From Diplocloster modestus (GTDB lineage Bacteria > Bacillota > Clostridia > Lachnospirales > Lachnospiraceae): a stretch of DNA of 64,000 bases. Of the stretch, positions 37,017 to 45,912 are shown in pieces (the stretch's first letter is position 1; each line of letters opens with the position of its first letter). The position numbers were made by a program, and so were the translations under genes. Below the pieces are notes generated by a model. That model did no database searches. It was not told where the DNA came from and was given only the letters and a program-made list of their open reading frames with translations. The DNA is taken from positions 1-64,000 of the forward strand of contig NZ_JAHQCX010000016.1 in assembly GCF_019042245.1 (NCBI RefSeq). The letters are read 5' to 3'.

Positions 37017-39593
37017 ATGAAACAAAAATTTGATGTCACCGGTATGACCTGTTCGGCTTGCCAGGCACATGTGGAAAAAGCCGCCGCTAAGGTCCCGGGT
37101 GTAACGCAGGCCACGGTAAACCTGCTGCAAAACAATATGACGGTAGAATATGATGACACTTCTGTCACACCGCAGAGTATCATTCAGGCTGTGGAGGATG
37201 CCGGCTATGGGGCAGTCCTTCATGCGAAAGATACGGGAAATGTTAAGGCCGAACCCGTGAATCCGGCCCAGGAAGAATTAAAAAATATGAAGCATCGGCT
37301 GATCCTGTCCATTGTATTCTTCCTGCCCCTTTTCTACCTTTCCATGGGCCATATGATCGGGCTTCCGCTTCCGGGCTTTTTAGCCGGTCTGGAAAATGGA
37401 ATCGCCTACGCCATGACCCAGTTCCTGCTGACCCTGCCGATTATGTATGTGAACCGGAAATACTATCGGGTCGGTTTCAAGACGCTGTTCCACGGAGCGC
37501 CGAATATGGATTCCCTCATCGCGATCGGCTCCACCGCAGCGGTGATTTACGGGATCGTGGCGATCTATCAGATGGGCTGGGGGTTGGCCTATCAGGACTT
37601 CGACCTGGTCGGGCGCTATCATATGGATCTGTATTTTGAATCTGCCGGGACCATACTGACACTGATCACCCTGGGAAAATATCTGGAAACCCGTTCCAAA
37701 GGTAAGACCAGTGCCGCCATCGAGAAGCTGATCAATCTGGCGCCGAAAACAGCCACCGTCATCCGGAACGGTCAGGAGGAGGAAATCCTGACTTCAGATG
37801 TACAGATCGGCGATATTGTAGCGGTACGGCCCGGCAGCAGCATTCCTGTAGACGGCGTGATCACAAAGGGAACCTCTTCGGTGGACCAGTCCGCCCTGAC
37901 CGGCGAGAGCATCCCGGTCGAAAAAAAGGAAGGGGATCCTGTCATCGCCGCTACGATCAATAAAACTGGTTATTTTGAATTCGAAGCCAGGAAGGTTGGG
38001 GATGATACCACTTTGGCGCAGATCGTACAGCTGGTAGAAGAAGCCGCCGGTTCCAAAGCGCCCATCGCCAAGCTGGCAGATAAGATCAGCGGTGTCTTTG
38101 TTCCCGTAGTTATTGTAATCGCCGTCCTGGCCGCCGGGATCTGGCTTCTATCAGGACAAAGCATCGAATTCGCCTTATCTGTGGGAATCGGGGTCCTGGT
38201 CATCTCCTGCCCCTGCGCACTGGGCCTGGCGACTCCGGTAGCGATCATGGTGGGAACCGGAAAAGGTGCGGAGAACGGTATCCTGTTCAAGTCAGCGGAA
38301 GCCCTTGAAACTGCCCATCTGATCAAAACTGTAGTGCTTGACAAGACAGGAACCATAACAGAAGGCAGACCAAAGGTCACGGATCTGCTCCCGGCTCCCG
38401 GCGCCAGCGAAGACCGCCTGGCCCTGTTGGCCGCATCCCTGGAAGCCCCCAGTGAGCATCCGCTGTCCGAGGCAGTCGTCGGCTACGCTGCGCAAAAAGG
38501 CTGGGAACTGCTGCCTGTGGAAAACTTCCGTGCTCTCTCAGGGCTTGGCATCGAAGGTGATCTCGACCACACTCCCTGTCTGGCTGGCAACCTGAAACTC
38601 ATGGAGCAGAACGGAATCGATTTTTCTTCCCTGCAAAAAGACGGGGAACGTTTTTCGGAAGATGGAAAAACCCCTTTGTATTTTGCGCAAAACAAAAAAC
38701 CGTTAGGCATCATAGCCGTTGCGGATACTGTAAAGCCCACCAGCCGGCAGGCCATTGAAGAATTCAAAAAGATGGGAATCGACGTGGTCATGCTGACCGG
38801 AGACAACCGCAGAACCGCAGAAGCGATCCGCCGTCAGCTGGGAATCGACCGGGTGGTGGCCGAAGTCATGCCGCAGGACAAAGAGCGTGAAGTCCGCGCC
38901 CTACAGGAAAAGGGGCATAAAGTCGTCATGATCGGTGATGGGATCAACGACGCTCCTGCACTGGCCCGGGCTGACGTAGGGGTCGCTATTGGAGCCGGAA
39001 CCGATGTGGCCATCGAATCCGCCGATGTAGTCCTGATGAAAAGTGACCTGCTGGACGCGGTCGCCGCGGTTCAGTTATCCCGGTCCGTCATCCGCAACAT
39101 CAAAATGAATCTGTTCTGGGCATTTCTGTACAACACGATTGGAATACCGCTGGCAGCCGGCCTGTTCTACCTGCCCTTCGGTTTAAAGCTCAACCCCATG
39201 TTCGGAGCCGCCGCCATGAGCTTAAGCTCCTTCTGTGTGGTAACCAACGCCCTGCGGCTGCGCTTCTTCAAGCCCGGTTTTACACGGCCCGCCCCCGCTC
39301 TGGAAACCGACCGGCAGGCCGCACTTAACACCTGTCCACTCACCATGGAAAATGAAAATAAAACTCAAAAAGGAGACAATGAAATGAAAAAAGTATTAAC
39401 GGTAAACGGAATGATGTGTGCCCACTGCAAGGCAAACGTAGAAAAAGCTCTGAACGCCCTGGACGGCGTAGCATCCGCGGAGGTAAATCTGGAGGAAAAA
39501 ACCGCCACTGTCGTGTTAAACTCAAAACTTTCCGATGAGACTTTAAGCCAGGCCATTACCGACGCCGGCTACGAAGTGGTATCGGTTCTATGA
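37017..39593 (+). CDS. copA: Copper-exporting P-type ATPase with C-terminal CopZ-like domain
   Basis: The start chosen is the ATG at 37017 ([16 protein letters not shown]) with GGAG six bases upstream; the frame extends to 36936 across the CsoR operator, which is rejected. The 858-residue protein holds an N-terminal HMA domain (C12, C15), P1B-ATPase motifs TGES, the copper motif [24 protein letters not shown], and [11 protein letters not shown]. After the last membrane helices and a linker, a second HMA domain follows ([17 protein letters not shown]) that is equivalent to the chaperone CopZ. That last domain also has its own internal ribosome site (39369-39375). Exports Cu(I) from the cytoplasm. 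Confidence 0.95.
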   Translation: MKQKFDVTGMTCSACQAHVEKAAAKVPGVTQATVNLLQNNMTVEYDDTSVTPQSIIQAVEDAGYGAVLHAKDTGNVKAEPVNPAQEELKNMKHRLILSIVFFLPLFYLSMGHMIGLPLPGFLAGLENGIAYAMTQFLLTLPIMYVNRKYYRVGFKTLFHGAPNMDSLIAIGSTAAVIYGIVAIYQMGWGLAYQDFDLVGRYHMDLYFESAGTILTLITLGKYLETRSKGKTSAAIEKLINLAPKTATVIRNGQEEEILTSDVQIGDIVAVRPGSSIPVDGVITKGTSSVDQSALTGESIPVEKKEGDPVIAATINKTGYFEFEARKVGDDTTLAQIVQLVEEAAGSKAPIAKLADKISGVFVPVVIVIAVLAAGIWLLSGQSIEFALSVGIGVLVISCPCALGLATPVAIMVGTGKGAENGILFKSAEALETAHLIKTVVLDKTGTITEGRPKVTDLLPAPGASEDRLALLAASLEAPSEHPLSEAVVGYAAQKGWELLPVENFRALSGLGIEGDLDHTPCLAGNLKLMEQNGIDFSSLQKDGERFSEDGKTPLYFAQNKKPLGIIAVADTVKPTSRQAIEEFKKMGIDVVMLTGDNRRTAEAIRRQLGIDRVVAEVMPQDKEREVRALQEKGHKVVMIGDGINDAPALARADVGVAIGAGTDVAIESADVVLMKSDLLDAVAAVQLSRSVIRNIKMNLFWAFLYNTIGIPLAAGLFYLPFGLKLNPMFGAAAMSLSSFCVVTNALRLRFFKPGFTRPAPALETDRQAALNTCPLTMENENKTQKGDNEMKKVLTVNGMMCAHCKANVEKALNALDGVASAEVNLEEKTATVVLNSKLSDETLSQAITDAGYEVVSVL
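39384..39593 (+). CDS. copZ: Free CopZ-like chaperone from internal start in copA
   Basis: Within the copA frame an ATG at 39384 is preceded by AAAGGAG at exactly eight bases, which would yield a separate 69-residue protein [20 protein letters not shown] and onward. It has the MxCxxC copper site and the length of CopZ. Whether the cell makes a fusion, a free chaperone or both cannot be decided from sequence; there is no stop between the ATPase and this domain. Confidence 0.6.
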   Translation: MKKVLTVNGMMCAHCKANVEKALNALDGVASAEVNLEEKTATVVLNSKLSDETLSQAITDAGYEVVSVL

Positions 39594-39853
39594 AAGCCGA
39601 CAAAGCAACTGTCACCCGTCTGCTCAAAACTGCTCGGGGGCAGCTGGACGGCATTTTGAAAATGGTGGAAGAAGACCGTTACTGTATCGACATTTCCACC
39701 CAGCTGTTAGCCACCCAGGCTATTCTGCGCCGGGTAAACCGGGAGATACTCAAAGAACACATGAAAGGCTGTGTCAAGGAAGCCTTCGCCTCTGGAGACG
39801 CGGATGAAAAGATCGATGAGATCCTCTCGCTGCTAGATAAGATGGAAAAATAG
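39590..39853 (+). CDS. csoR: CsoR-family copper-sensing repressor
   Basis: The 87-residue helical protein is a CsoR (DUF156) member with the copper ligands C32 ([10 protein letters not shown]), H57 and C61 ([11 protein letters not shown]). Cu(I) binding would release it from the palindrome at 36922-36939. Its ATG overlaps the copA stop (ATGA), so all are in one transcript. The X-H-C pattern distinguishes it from nickel (RcnR) and sulfide (CstR) relatives. Confidence 0.93.
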   Translation: MKADKATVTRLLKTARGQLDGILKMVEEDRYCIDISTQLLATQAILRRVNREILKEHMKGCVKEAFASGDADEKIDEILSLLDKMEK

Positions 39854-39918
39854 GCTGCTGCTGGAAATAACGGTTAAAAGTAACGTAATATCCCGAAAAA
39901 TTATTGTGAAAGAAACAG

Positions 39919-39970
39919 AACAGATATCCTGCAAGCTGGTTACCCAAAACTCAGCTAGTGGATATCTGTT
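39919..39970 (+). terminator. Candidate terminator after csoR
   Basis: AACAGATATCC (39919-39929) and GGATATCTGTT (39960-39970) are perfect arms 30 bases apart, followed by CTTATATTG, a weak U tract. It lies between the convergent csoR and PadR genes. Confidence 0.45.
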
Positions 39971-40024
39971 CTTATATTGCTTCTAGGTCCATATCCAGGT
40001 TTATAAAACTGCCCAATTTTCCGC

Positions 40025-40579
40025 TTATATTTCATCGGTTACCAATGAGGCGTCCAGCGTAGGGACATCCAGTGAAGCAATCCATGTTTCAATGGCTTGT
40101 GTCAAAATAAGCTGCTGTTGTAAAACGGCCATTCCAGTCTCAGGAATCCCGGGCAGATTTTCTTTATCCCGAATACTCTCTTCCAAATAGGCCTTCAGGG
40201 TTTTTACATTTTCCTCAATGCTTGTCAGGCATGATTTTTGCCCTTCCGGTGACAAGCTTGCCAGATTGACGATAACCGCGTTAAAATCCAGGAAAAACCG
40301 AATAGGCTGGGCGGAAATCTTACTCATCAGGTTTTCAAATTCTTTTTCTCCGGCATCCGTTAAAGAATAGACTGCTTTCTCCGGCATTTTTCCCGCTTTT
40401 ATTGTATTGCTTTTGATATATCCTTTTTCCTCAAGCTGGATTACTTTTTTATAGATAGAAGGGGTACTGATTTTCACCCATCTGGATATGTTACGATACT
40501 CCACCAATTTTTGAATATCGTAGGCGCTTAACGCTTCCTTTTTTAATATTCCCAGTACGATCAAATCTATGGTTGCCAT
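40025..40579 (-). CDS. PadR-family transcriptional regulator
   Basis: The ATG at 40579 (MATIDLIVLGILKKEALSAY) has AAAGGAGG six bases upstream. The 184-residue protein has the PadR winged helix (SAYDIQKLVEYRNISRWVKI, then STPSIYKKVIQLEEKGYIKS and VYSLTDAGEKEFE) and a C-terminal Vir-like helical region (RFFLDFNAVIVNLASLSPEG, LILTQAIETWIASLD). It is divergent from the MATE transporter gene, with a palindrome between, so it most likely represses that efflux gene until an inducer binds. Confidence 0.88.
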   Translation of the reverse strand: MATIDLIVLGILKKEALSAYDIQKLVEYRNISRWVKISTPSIYKKVIQLEEKGYIKSNTIKAGKMPEKAVYSLTDAGEKEFENLMSKISAQPIRFFLDFNAVIVNLASLSPEGQKSCLTSIEENVKTLKAYLEESIRDKENLPGIPETGMAVLQQQLILTQAIETWIASLDVPTLDASLVTDEI

Positions 40580-40597
40580 AATTCCTCCTTTTTCTGT

Positions 40598-40626
40598 TGA
40601 CAAATACTATAATTTATAGTACTATA
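40598..40626 (+). promoter_or_regulatory. MATE promoter with PadR-type operator
   Basis: TTGACA (40598-40603), 17 bases and TACTAT (40621-40626) form the promoter. The near-palindrome ACTATAATTTATAGT (40607-40621) fills the spacer, so a bound PadR dimer would block polymerase. A second TACTAT-like motif follows near 40657. Confidence 0.6.
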
Positions 40627-40702
40627 AACACCGCATCGGATTGCTGTAATTTATATTACTATATTTTATATTCCATGTCAAGAGAAAGGAGTGTTATAAA
40701 CA

Positions 40703-42061
40703 ATGAACACAGGCAGCAAAAGACTAGCATTACTGGGGAGCGCAGCAGTACCAAAGGCGCTTTTGGCTTTGGGTCTTCCGACAATGATAGGGATGATGAT
40801 CAACGCGTTATATAATCTGGCAGATGCTTATTTCGTGGGAGGATTGGGGACCAGCCAAATGGGCGCCATCACGGTCGCCTTTCCCCTCGGGCAGGTCGTG
40901 GTAGGGTTCGGCTTATTATTTGGAAATGGGGCCGCCTCCTATCTTTCCAGATTATTAGGGCGCGGGAACAAAGAAACCGCAAACAAAGCTGCCAGTACCG
41001 CCATTTACAGCAGCCTTTTTGTGGGAGCGGCAGTCATTATCTGCTCTGTTATTTTTTTGAAACCAATTCTGCACCTCTTAGGCGCATCAGAGACTGTAAT
41101 GCCTTATGCCCTCACTTATACCAGTATCTATGTCACCTTCTCCATTTTCAATGTCTTCAATGTCACGATGAATAACATCGTGTCCAGCGAGGGCGCGGCC
41201 AAAACAACCATGTGCGTATTAATAACAGGCGCTGTACTGAATGTTATTTTAGACCCGTTCTTCATCTATCGCCTGGACCTTGGTGTGGCCGGCGCCGCGA
41301 TCGCCACGGCCATCTCGCAGTGTGTATCTGCCCTGATGTATTTAGGCTATATCCTTAGGAAAAAAAGTTTATTCAGTTTTAGTATTCACGCTTATCGTTT
41401 ATCGAAAGAGATCATGTCTGAAATATTGAAAATCGGTATTCCCACACTGGCGTTCCAGCTGCTGACCAGTCTTTCCATAACCATGATCAATGACGGGGCA
41501 AAGTCGTATGGGGATTCCGCGCTCGCCGCCATGGGCCCGGTAACTAAAATCATGTCTCTGGGAAGTCTAATGGTATTTGGATTCCTGAAAGGACTGCAGC
41601 CCATCGCCGGCTATAGCTACGGGGCAAAAAAATATGACCGCTTCCACGAAGCGGTCAAAACTTCCCTCCTATGGTCAACCATATTTTGCGTGATCTTTGG
41701 TCTGACCACCACGGTATTTTCCTCCGCAATTATATCTGTATTTACGAAAAATGATATGGAAATGATACATGTCGGCAGGACTGCTTTAATAGTAAATGGT
41801 TTATCCTTCCTTCTTTTTGGCTTTTATACGGTATATTCCTCGCTGTTCCTCGCTATGGGAAAAGCGAAAGAAGGCTGTTTCCTGGGAGCCTGCAGACAGG
41901 GGATCTGCTTTGTCCCTGTTATCCTGGTTCTGCCGGGGATTATAGGATTACCGGGTATTCTGTATGCACAGCCGATTGCTGATGTGCTCTCTGCCTTTAT
42001 CACAATATTTATGGCTGTACATCTTCATAAAGAGTTAGCTTTAGAAAAAGGACTTACATAA
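40703..42061 (+). CDS. MATE family efflux transporter
   Basis: The 452-residue protein has about 12 membrane helices in two halves, with motifs of Firmicutes MATE proteins: LGLPTMIGMMINALYNLADA, YFVGGLGTSQMGAITVAFPL, then in the second half IGIPTLAFQLLTSLSITMIN and KGLQPIAGYSYGAKKYDRFH. It exports cationic drugs or metabolites by Na+ or H+ antiport. It starts behind AGAAAGGAG, alone downstream of the PadR-controlled promoter. The substrate is unknown. Confidence 0.92.
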   Translation: MNTGSKRLALLGSAAVPKALLALGLPTMIGMMINALYNLADAYFVGGLGTSQMGAITVAFPLGQVVVGFGLLFGNGAASYLSRLLGRGNKETANKAASTAIYSSLFVGAAVIICSVIFLKPILHLLGASETVMPYALTYTSIYVTFSIFNVFNVTMNNIVSSEGAAKTTMCVLITGAVLNVILDPFFIYRLDLGVAGAAIATAISQCVSALMYLGYILRKKSLFSFSIHAYRLSKEIMSEILKIGIPTLAFQLLTSLSITMINDGAKSYGDSALAAMGPVTKIMSLGSLMVFGFLKGLQPIAGYSYGAKKYDRFHEAVKTSLLWSTIFCVIFGLTTTVFSSAIISVFTKNDMEMIHVGRTALIVNGLSFLLFGFYTVYSSLFLAMGKAKEGCFLGACRQGICFVPVILVLPGIIGLPGILYAQPIADVLSAFITIFMAVHLHKELALEKGLT

Positions 42062-42068
42062 TCATTCA

Positions 42069-42493
42069 TTATATCTTCACGACTTTTCTTTTCCAAAGCA
42101 GCATACCATCTTGGAAGCATATTTCCAACTGCTCCTTATCCAAGAGCCAGGAAAGATAGGAACGTACCGTGCTTCCGACAAGCGCATACTGCTCCAAATT
42201 CATCTCAAGCCCATAGCCAACAAATAGCTTCTGCAAGATAGTTTCAAAGCAAAGCGATTCGCTGCAAAGTCTCACGATCCCTGCCGCAATTTCCATGACC
42301 TTATCCATGTTGTACTGCGCTAAGGATTGAATACTTTCTGTCGCCGCTGCATGTGCCGGATTTTTCTGCCTGCGTCCTTATCGTTGCCGCTGTCAATCAA
42401 ACACACCTCGTGTTCGCTGGTTTTTACAAGTCCAATTTTCGCAGGACTTTGAATATAGTAGCTTTGCGCCCCGATCTGATGTAATTCAAACAT
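42069..42493 (-). pseudogene. MBL-fold hydrolase remnant with internal deletion
   Basis: A good start at 42493 (AAGGAGGGG upstream) opens MFELHQIGAQSYYIQSPAKI and onward to CLIDSGNDKDAGRKIR, the N-terminus of an MBL-fold metallohydrolase. The frame then shifts near 42360 and stops at 42320. In a second frame the C-terminus of the same kind of protein follows (HAAATESIQSLAQYNMDKVM and onward to SYLSWLLDKEQLEICFQDGM). The catalytic HxHxDH core between them is missing. The 79-residue frame 42069-42308 is therefore the tail of a broken gene, not an intact small gene. Confidence 0.72.
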
Positions 42494-42566
42494 TTTATAC
42501 CCCTCCTTTTATTCAGGAATGATTTAACGAGAAAAAACCAGCCATTCACAATCGGGCTGCATCTGT

Positions 42567-42947
42567 TTATTTTAACATAGAGACTACCTCATCTGAAATA
42601 CCAAACGCCCGTGCTGCCATCTGGATCCCTTCCTCAATCTCTTCCCTTGAGTAATCATGCTCCTCCAGATAAGCATCATCCAGCTGGTTCAGACGGGTAT
42701 AAAAATCCATAGCCATCTCAAAATAACCCAGATCATCCGTATGCATCTCATCAAACAGCATATTTTCAGCCTCATTAATCCGGCCGGCCTCCAACAGCTG
42801 CAGAATCCGTTTATACAGAAAATCACCTTCCGTAAATTCCCCCTCATCCGGGAACTCATACATTACTGTATCCTTACCCAGCAGAAGCTTAGCCAGCATC
42901 CGCACCAGATCGTGGATCATGCGCATAATATAATCCTGTTCAAACAT
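42567..42947 (-). CDS. DUF6483-type unknown protein
   Basis: The start at 42947 (MFEQDYIMRMIHDLVRMLAK) has AAGGAG 11 bases upstream; the longer frame to 43034 contains non-protein-like sequence. The 126-residue protein is helical and acidic, with LLLGKDTVMYEFPD and a C-terminal ARAFGISDEVVSMLK, typical of a small protein family found across Lachnospiraceae without known function. The TPR-like helices (LLEAGRINEAENMLFDE) suggest a protein-binding scaffold. Confidence 0.8.
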   Translation of the reverse strand: MFEQDYIMRMIHDLVRMLAKLLLGKDTVMYEFPDEGEFTEGDFLYKRILQLLEAGRINEAENMLFDEMHTDDLGYFEMAMDFYTRLNQLDDAYLEEHDYSREEIEEGIQMAARAFGISDEVVSMLK

Positions 42948-43151
42948 CCGATTCACATCTCCTTCACCATTATCCGAATGATAAGCTATAATATACCACT
43001 TTACTCCGCAAATTGCCAGCCCCTGTACCGTCATAAAAAAGCCCGTAAAGGAGCAGGAATAATTTTTTTCTGGACAGTTCTCCCTATGTCGTGTACAATA
43101 ATAAATGCAAACTGTAACTCATAATTTTACACTATACATAAGGAGGTTTCT

Positions 43152-43301
43152 ATGTCCGCTCAATGGAAGAAACGTCTGCCCGGTCTGTGTATGCTGGCCG
43201 TCGGTATCGCATTTATCTGCCTGGGAATCCTGCGTGAAGAGAATCTGGTGGTGTTTAAGAAGGCGGCCGCGATCTGCCTGGAATGCATCGGCATAGGATA
43301 G
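43152..43301 (+). CDS. CD1871A-type CxxC membrane peptide
   Basis: A 49-residue peptide starts at an ATG behind AAGGAGG. It has a single membrane helix (LPGLCMLAVGIAFICLGIL) and a C-terminal CLEC motif, as in the CD1871A CxxC family. It precedes the ferredoxin-type membrane protein by 12 bases; the two almost always occur together and may form a membrane redox unit. The size is below many gene-calling limits, but motif and context make it secure. Confidence 0.83.
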   Translation: MSAQWKKRLPGLCMLAVGIAFICLGILREENLVVFKKAAAICLECIGIG

Positions 43302-43313
43302 GAGGGCGCGCGA

Positions 43314-44204
43314 TTGATACAATCCATAAAAAATCACCTGCGCCTGTGGATCCAGCTGGGTTTTACCGCCCTGTCCAACGGGTATATCGCAGGTTTTATC
43401 AAAGGCAAAATCTATACAGGGCCTTCCAAGCAGCTCTGCCTTCCGGGGCTTAACTGCTATTCCTGTCCCGGCGCTCTGGGCTCCTGCCCAATCGGCTCGC
43501 TGCAGGCGGTCCTGGGAAGCCGTGATTACAAAATGTCTTACTATGTGGCCGGTTTTCTCATCGCCGTAGGCGCGCTGATCGGACGGCTGGTCTGTGGATT
43601 TCTATGTCCCTTCGGACTGGTCCAGGACTTGCTGCATAAGATCCCATTTCCGATCAAGAGAAAAAATCTTCCGGGAGATAAGGCGCTCCGCTATCTGAAA
43701 TACGTCATTCTGGTGGTATTCGTCATCTGGCTGCCGCTGTTCGCAGTCAACGTCGTAGGGCAGGGTTCCCCCTGGTTCTGCAAATGGATCTGTCCCTCCG
43801 GCACCCTCCTGGGCGGAATCCCGTTAGTATCTGCCAACCCGGGACTGCAGGAGAGCATCGGCTTTTTGTTCAGCTGGAAAATATTTCTGCTGATCATGAT
43901 CCTGCTGCTATCGGTCATCAGCTACCGGCCCTTCTGCAAATACGTCTGCCCGCTTGGCGCCATTTACGGCCTGTGTAATCCATGGTCCCTTTATCATTAC
44001 GAGGTGGACGCAGCCAAATGTACCCGGTGCAATGTGTGTAAACATACCTGCCAGATGGATATCGACATCTATCAGAAACCCAACAGCCCCGAATGCATCC
44101 GGTGCGGGGAATGCAAGAAAGCCTGCCCTCATCACGCCATCAGCAGTGGATTTGCCGTACGCGAGAAACAGGGTAAAACGGCCGGGCAGGATCAGACGTT
44201 CTGA
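43314..44204 (+). CDS. NapH/MauN-like 4Fe-4S membrane protein
   Basis: The 296-residue protein starts at a TTG with GGAGG eight bases upstream. It has about five membrane helices, cysteine motifs in the membrane part (GLNCYSCPGALGSCPIGS, CGFLCPFG, FCKWICPSG, FCKYVCPLG) and a C-terminal pair of ferredoxin clusters (CTRCNVCKHTCQMDID and CIRCGECKKACPHHA). This is the NapH/RdxA-like quinol or flavin-linked electron-transfer type. It is co-transcribed with the CxxC peptide. The redox partner is unknown. Confidence 0.9.
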   Translation: MIQSIKNHLRLWIQLGFTALSNGYIAGFIKGKIYTGPSKQLCLPGLNCYSCPGALGSCPIGSLQAVLGSRDYKMSYYVAGFLIAVGALIGRLVCGFLCPFGLVQDLLHKIPFPIKRKNLPGDKALRYLKYVILVVFVIWLPLFAVNVVGQGSPWFCKWICPSGTLLGGIPLVSANPGLQESIGFLFSWKIFLLIMILLLSVISYRPFCKYVCPLGAIYGLCNPWSLYHYEVDAAKCTRCNVCKHTCQMDIDIYQKPNSPECIRCGECKKACPHHAISSGFAVREKQGKTAGQDQTF

Positions 44205-44818
44205 GCCTCAGCGCAGAGCCAGCCTTCTGCCGAGGTATACATACGTATTTTACGGAAGCCGGCTTCTCTTAACTGTCTTGCCAGCCCGCTCCTGGAAGGA
44301 ACTTTCATGCCGATCATCTGTTCGTACTCCTTCCAGCGGCCGGGATTGCTTTCCTCATATTGTGCCTCAAAGATCAGGTACAGCCGGCCGCCGGTTTTCA
44401 TAACTCTTCTGACTTCTTTTAAGTCCTCTGTCGGATTCGGCCAGAAATAAAAAGTTTCCACCGCGGTAACCACGTCGAAATATCCTTCGATATATGGCAA
44501 TGCGGACACCCCGGCGCAGTCAATCCGCACTCTCTGGCGGCGGATCTGCTTCCGGTTATATTTTTCAGACTCGGACACAGAAAGTTCCGAGTAATCCACG
44601 CCGCAGACCTTACCGTACGGCACCTTTTTCGCGATACGGGCTACGGTTTTTCCACCCCCGCATCCCACATCCAGAACGATATCCGTGCTTCGAAACGGTA
44701 TTTTCCTGAGCCCCCATCCGGTCAGCCTGGTATGGCCGAAGTTCATTGACCGGATCATCATTCTGCCCCAGAAGCCCTCTGGGTTTCTCGCATTCATTAT
44801 CAATTTTTTCGGTTTCAT
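44192..44818 (-). CDS. Class I SAM-dependent methyltransferase
   Basis: The 208-residue protein has the Rossmann methyltransferase motifs: VLDVGCGGGKTVARIAKKVP (SAM loop), CGVDYSELSVSESEKY, and YFDVVTAVETFYFWPNP, as in Methyltransf_11/25 proteins of the UbiE type. An N-terminal helix (RSMNFGHTRLTGWGLRKI) is typical of a Clostridia subfamily. The substrate is unknown. It converges with the ferredoxin gene and overlaps its end by 13 bases. The upstream region contains the tandem 62-bp repeats. Confidence 0.88.
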   Translation of the reverse strand: MKPKKLIMNARNPEGFWGRMMIRSMNFGHTRLTGWGLRKIPFRSTDIVLDVGCGGGKTVARIAKKVPYGKVCGVDYSELSVSESEKYNRKQIRRQRVRIDCAGVSALPYIEGYFDVVTAVETFYFWPNPTEDLKEVRRVMKTGGRLYLIFEAQYEESNPGRWKEYEQMIGMKVPSRSGLARQLREAGFRKIRMYTSAEGWLCAEAQNV

Positions 44819-44820
44819 AT

Positions 44821-44939
44821 TTTCCTCCAGCGGCGCATAAGCTGCGCCATAAATTCAGGTATGGGTGAACTTTTGTTCAACCTTTCCTCCAGCGGCGCAT
44901 AAGCTGCGCCGTATATTCAGGTATGGGTTGATTATTTTT
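44821..44939. repeat. Two tandem copies of a ~62-bp intergenic repeat
   Basis: Both copies contain TTTCCTCCAGCGGCGCATAA, the hairpin GGCGCA-TAAGC-TGCGCC and ATTCAGGTATGGGT, with a period of 62 bases. The first copy also holds GGGTGAAC...GTTCAACC. A related copy lies at 63369-63434. The rest of 44940-45107 shows no gene, only an ATG-free leader for the Lgt-like gene. Confidence 0.75.
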
Positions 44940-45107
44940 ACAAAGTAGCATACAATGAAAAATAGTATCGCTCGAAAAAGCCTCGCTGACAATTTTTCAT
45001 GCATCCCACATAAGCGGCATAAATTCTGCCGCTAAGTGCTCATAGCGATACATATTTCGTTTCAGAATATTATTAAGTTGATTATATCACTAAAAGAGGA
45101 GAACGTT

Positions 45108-45890
45108 ATGCATTATAAATTATTTTCAATCGGCCCCATCACGATCTACAGCTACGGTTTCATGATTGCCCTCGGTTTCCTGGCAGCGATTCTGCTGGCC
45201 ATGTACCGTTCGAAAAAATATGAAGTGGACGGCAATACGGTTATTGATCTGGCTCTTTGCTGCATTGTCGGCGGACTTCTAGGCGCCAAACTGCTCTATC
45301 TGATTACCGATCTGCCCAATCTGGTCCACTCCAAAAACCTGCTTTCCGATATCACCAACGGATTCGTCGTATACGGTGGTATTCTGGGCGGTGTGCTGGC
45401 CTGCTATATTTACACCCGGCGTAAAAAAATCAATTTTCTGAAATGCCTGGATCTAATCGCCCCCTCCGTAGCCATCGGCCAGTGTCTGGGCCGTATCGGC
45501 TGCCTGATGGCCGGCTGCTGTTATGGCCGGGAGACTACCTGTTCCATCGGCATTGTTTTTCAGAATTCACCAATGGCTCCCAACGGCATCCGGCTTCTGC
45601 CCACCCAGATCTTCTCAAGCGTCGGTGATCTGCTGCTGGCCGTCGTCCTGATCCTGTATGCACGCCGCAAGCCTACAGACGGCAGGGTGATCAATCTGTA
45701 CCTGATCCTGTATGGTGTCGGCCGCTTTATCATTGAAATCTTCCGGAACGATCCCCGTGGCAATGTCGGATTCCTGTCGACTTCACAGTTCATCTCCATC
45801 TTCATCGTAATCTTCGGAATAATACAGTTACTCTGCCTCAACAAGCGGGACAAGCTTAATAAAGAGACACACAAAACCGAGGAATCATAA
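45108..45890 (+). CDS. Lgt-like prolipoprotein diacylglyceryl transferase family protein
   Basis: The ATG at 45108 (MHYKLFSIGPITIYSYGFMI) follows AGAGGAG; 24 codons upstream in frame are discarded. The 260-residue protein has about seven membrane helices and Lgt-like features: ITIYSYGFMIALGF, FVVYGGILGGVLACY and YGVGRFIIEIFRNDPRG. The core signature reads GQCLGRIGCLMAGCCYGRET, where classical Lgt has GRxGNFxNxExxG, so this is the Cys-rich Lgt-like paralogue. It might modify lipoproteins or another membrane substrate; a second, standard lgt is expected elsewhere. Confidence 0.82.
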   Translation: MHYKLFSIGPITIYSYGFMIALGFLAAILLAMYRSKKYEVDGNTVIDLALCCIVGGLLGAKLLYLITDLPNLVHSKNLLSDITNGFVVYGGILGGVLACYIYTRRKKINFLKCLDLIAPSVAIGQCLGRIGCLMAGCCYGRETTCSIGIVFQNSPMAPNGIRLLPTQIFSSVGDLLLAVVLILYARRKPTDGRVINLYLILYGVGRFIIEIFRNDPRGNVGFLSTSQFISIFIVIFGIIQLLCLNKRDKLNKETHKTEES

Positions 45891-45912
45891 ATCATCTTCG
45901 GAGGAAGCGCTC

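Noticed and set aside
42069..42308. Intact 79-residue hypothetical gene
   Set aside because: It is the C-terminal remnant of a broken MBL-fold gene whose start is at 42493.
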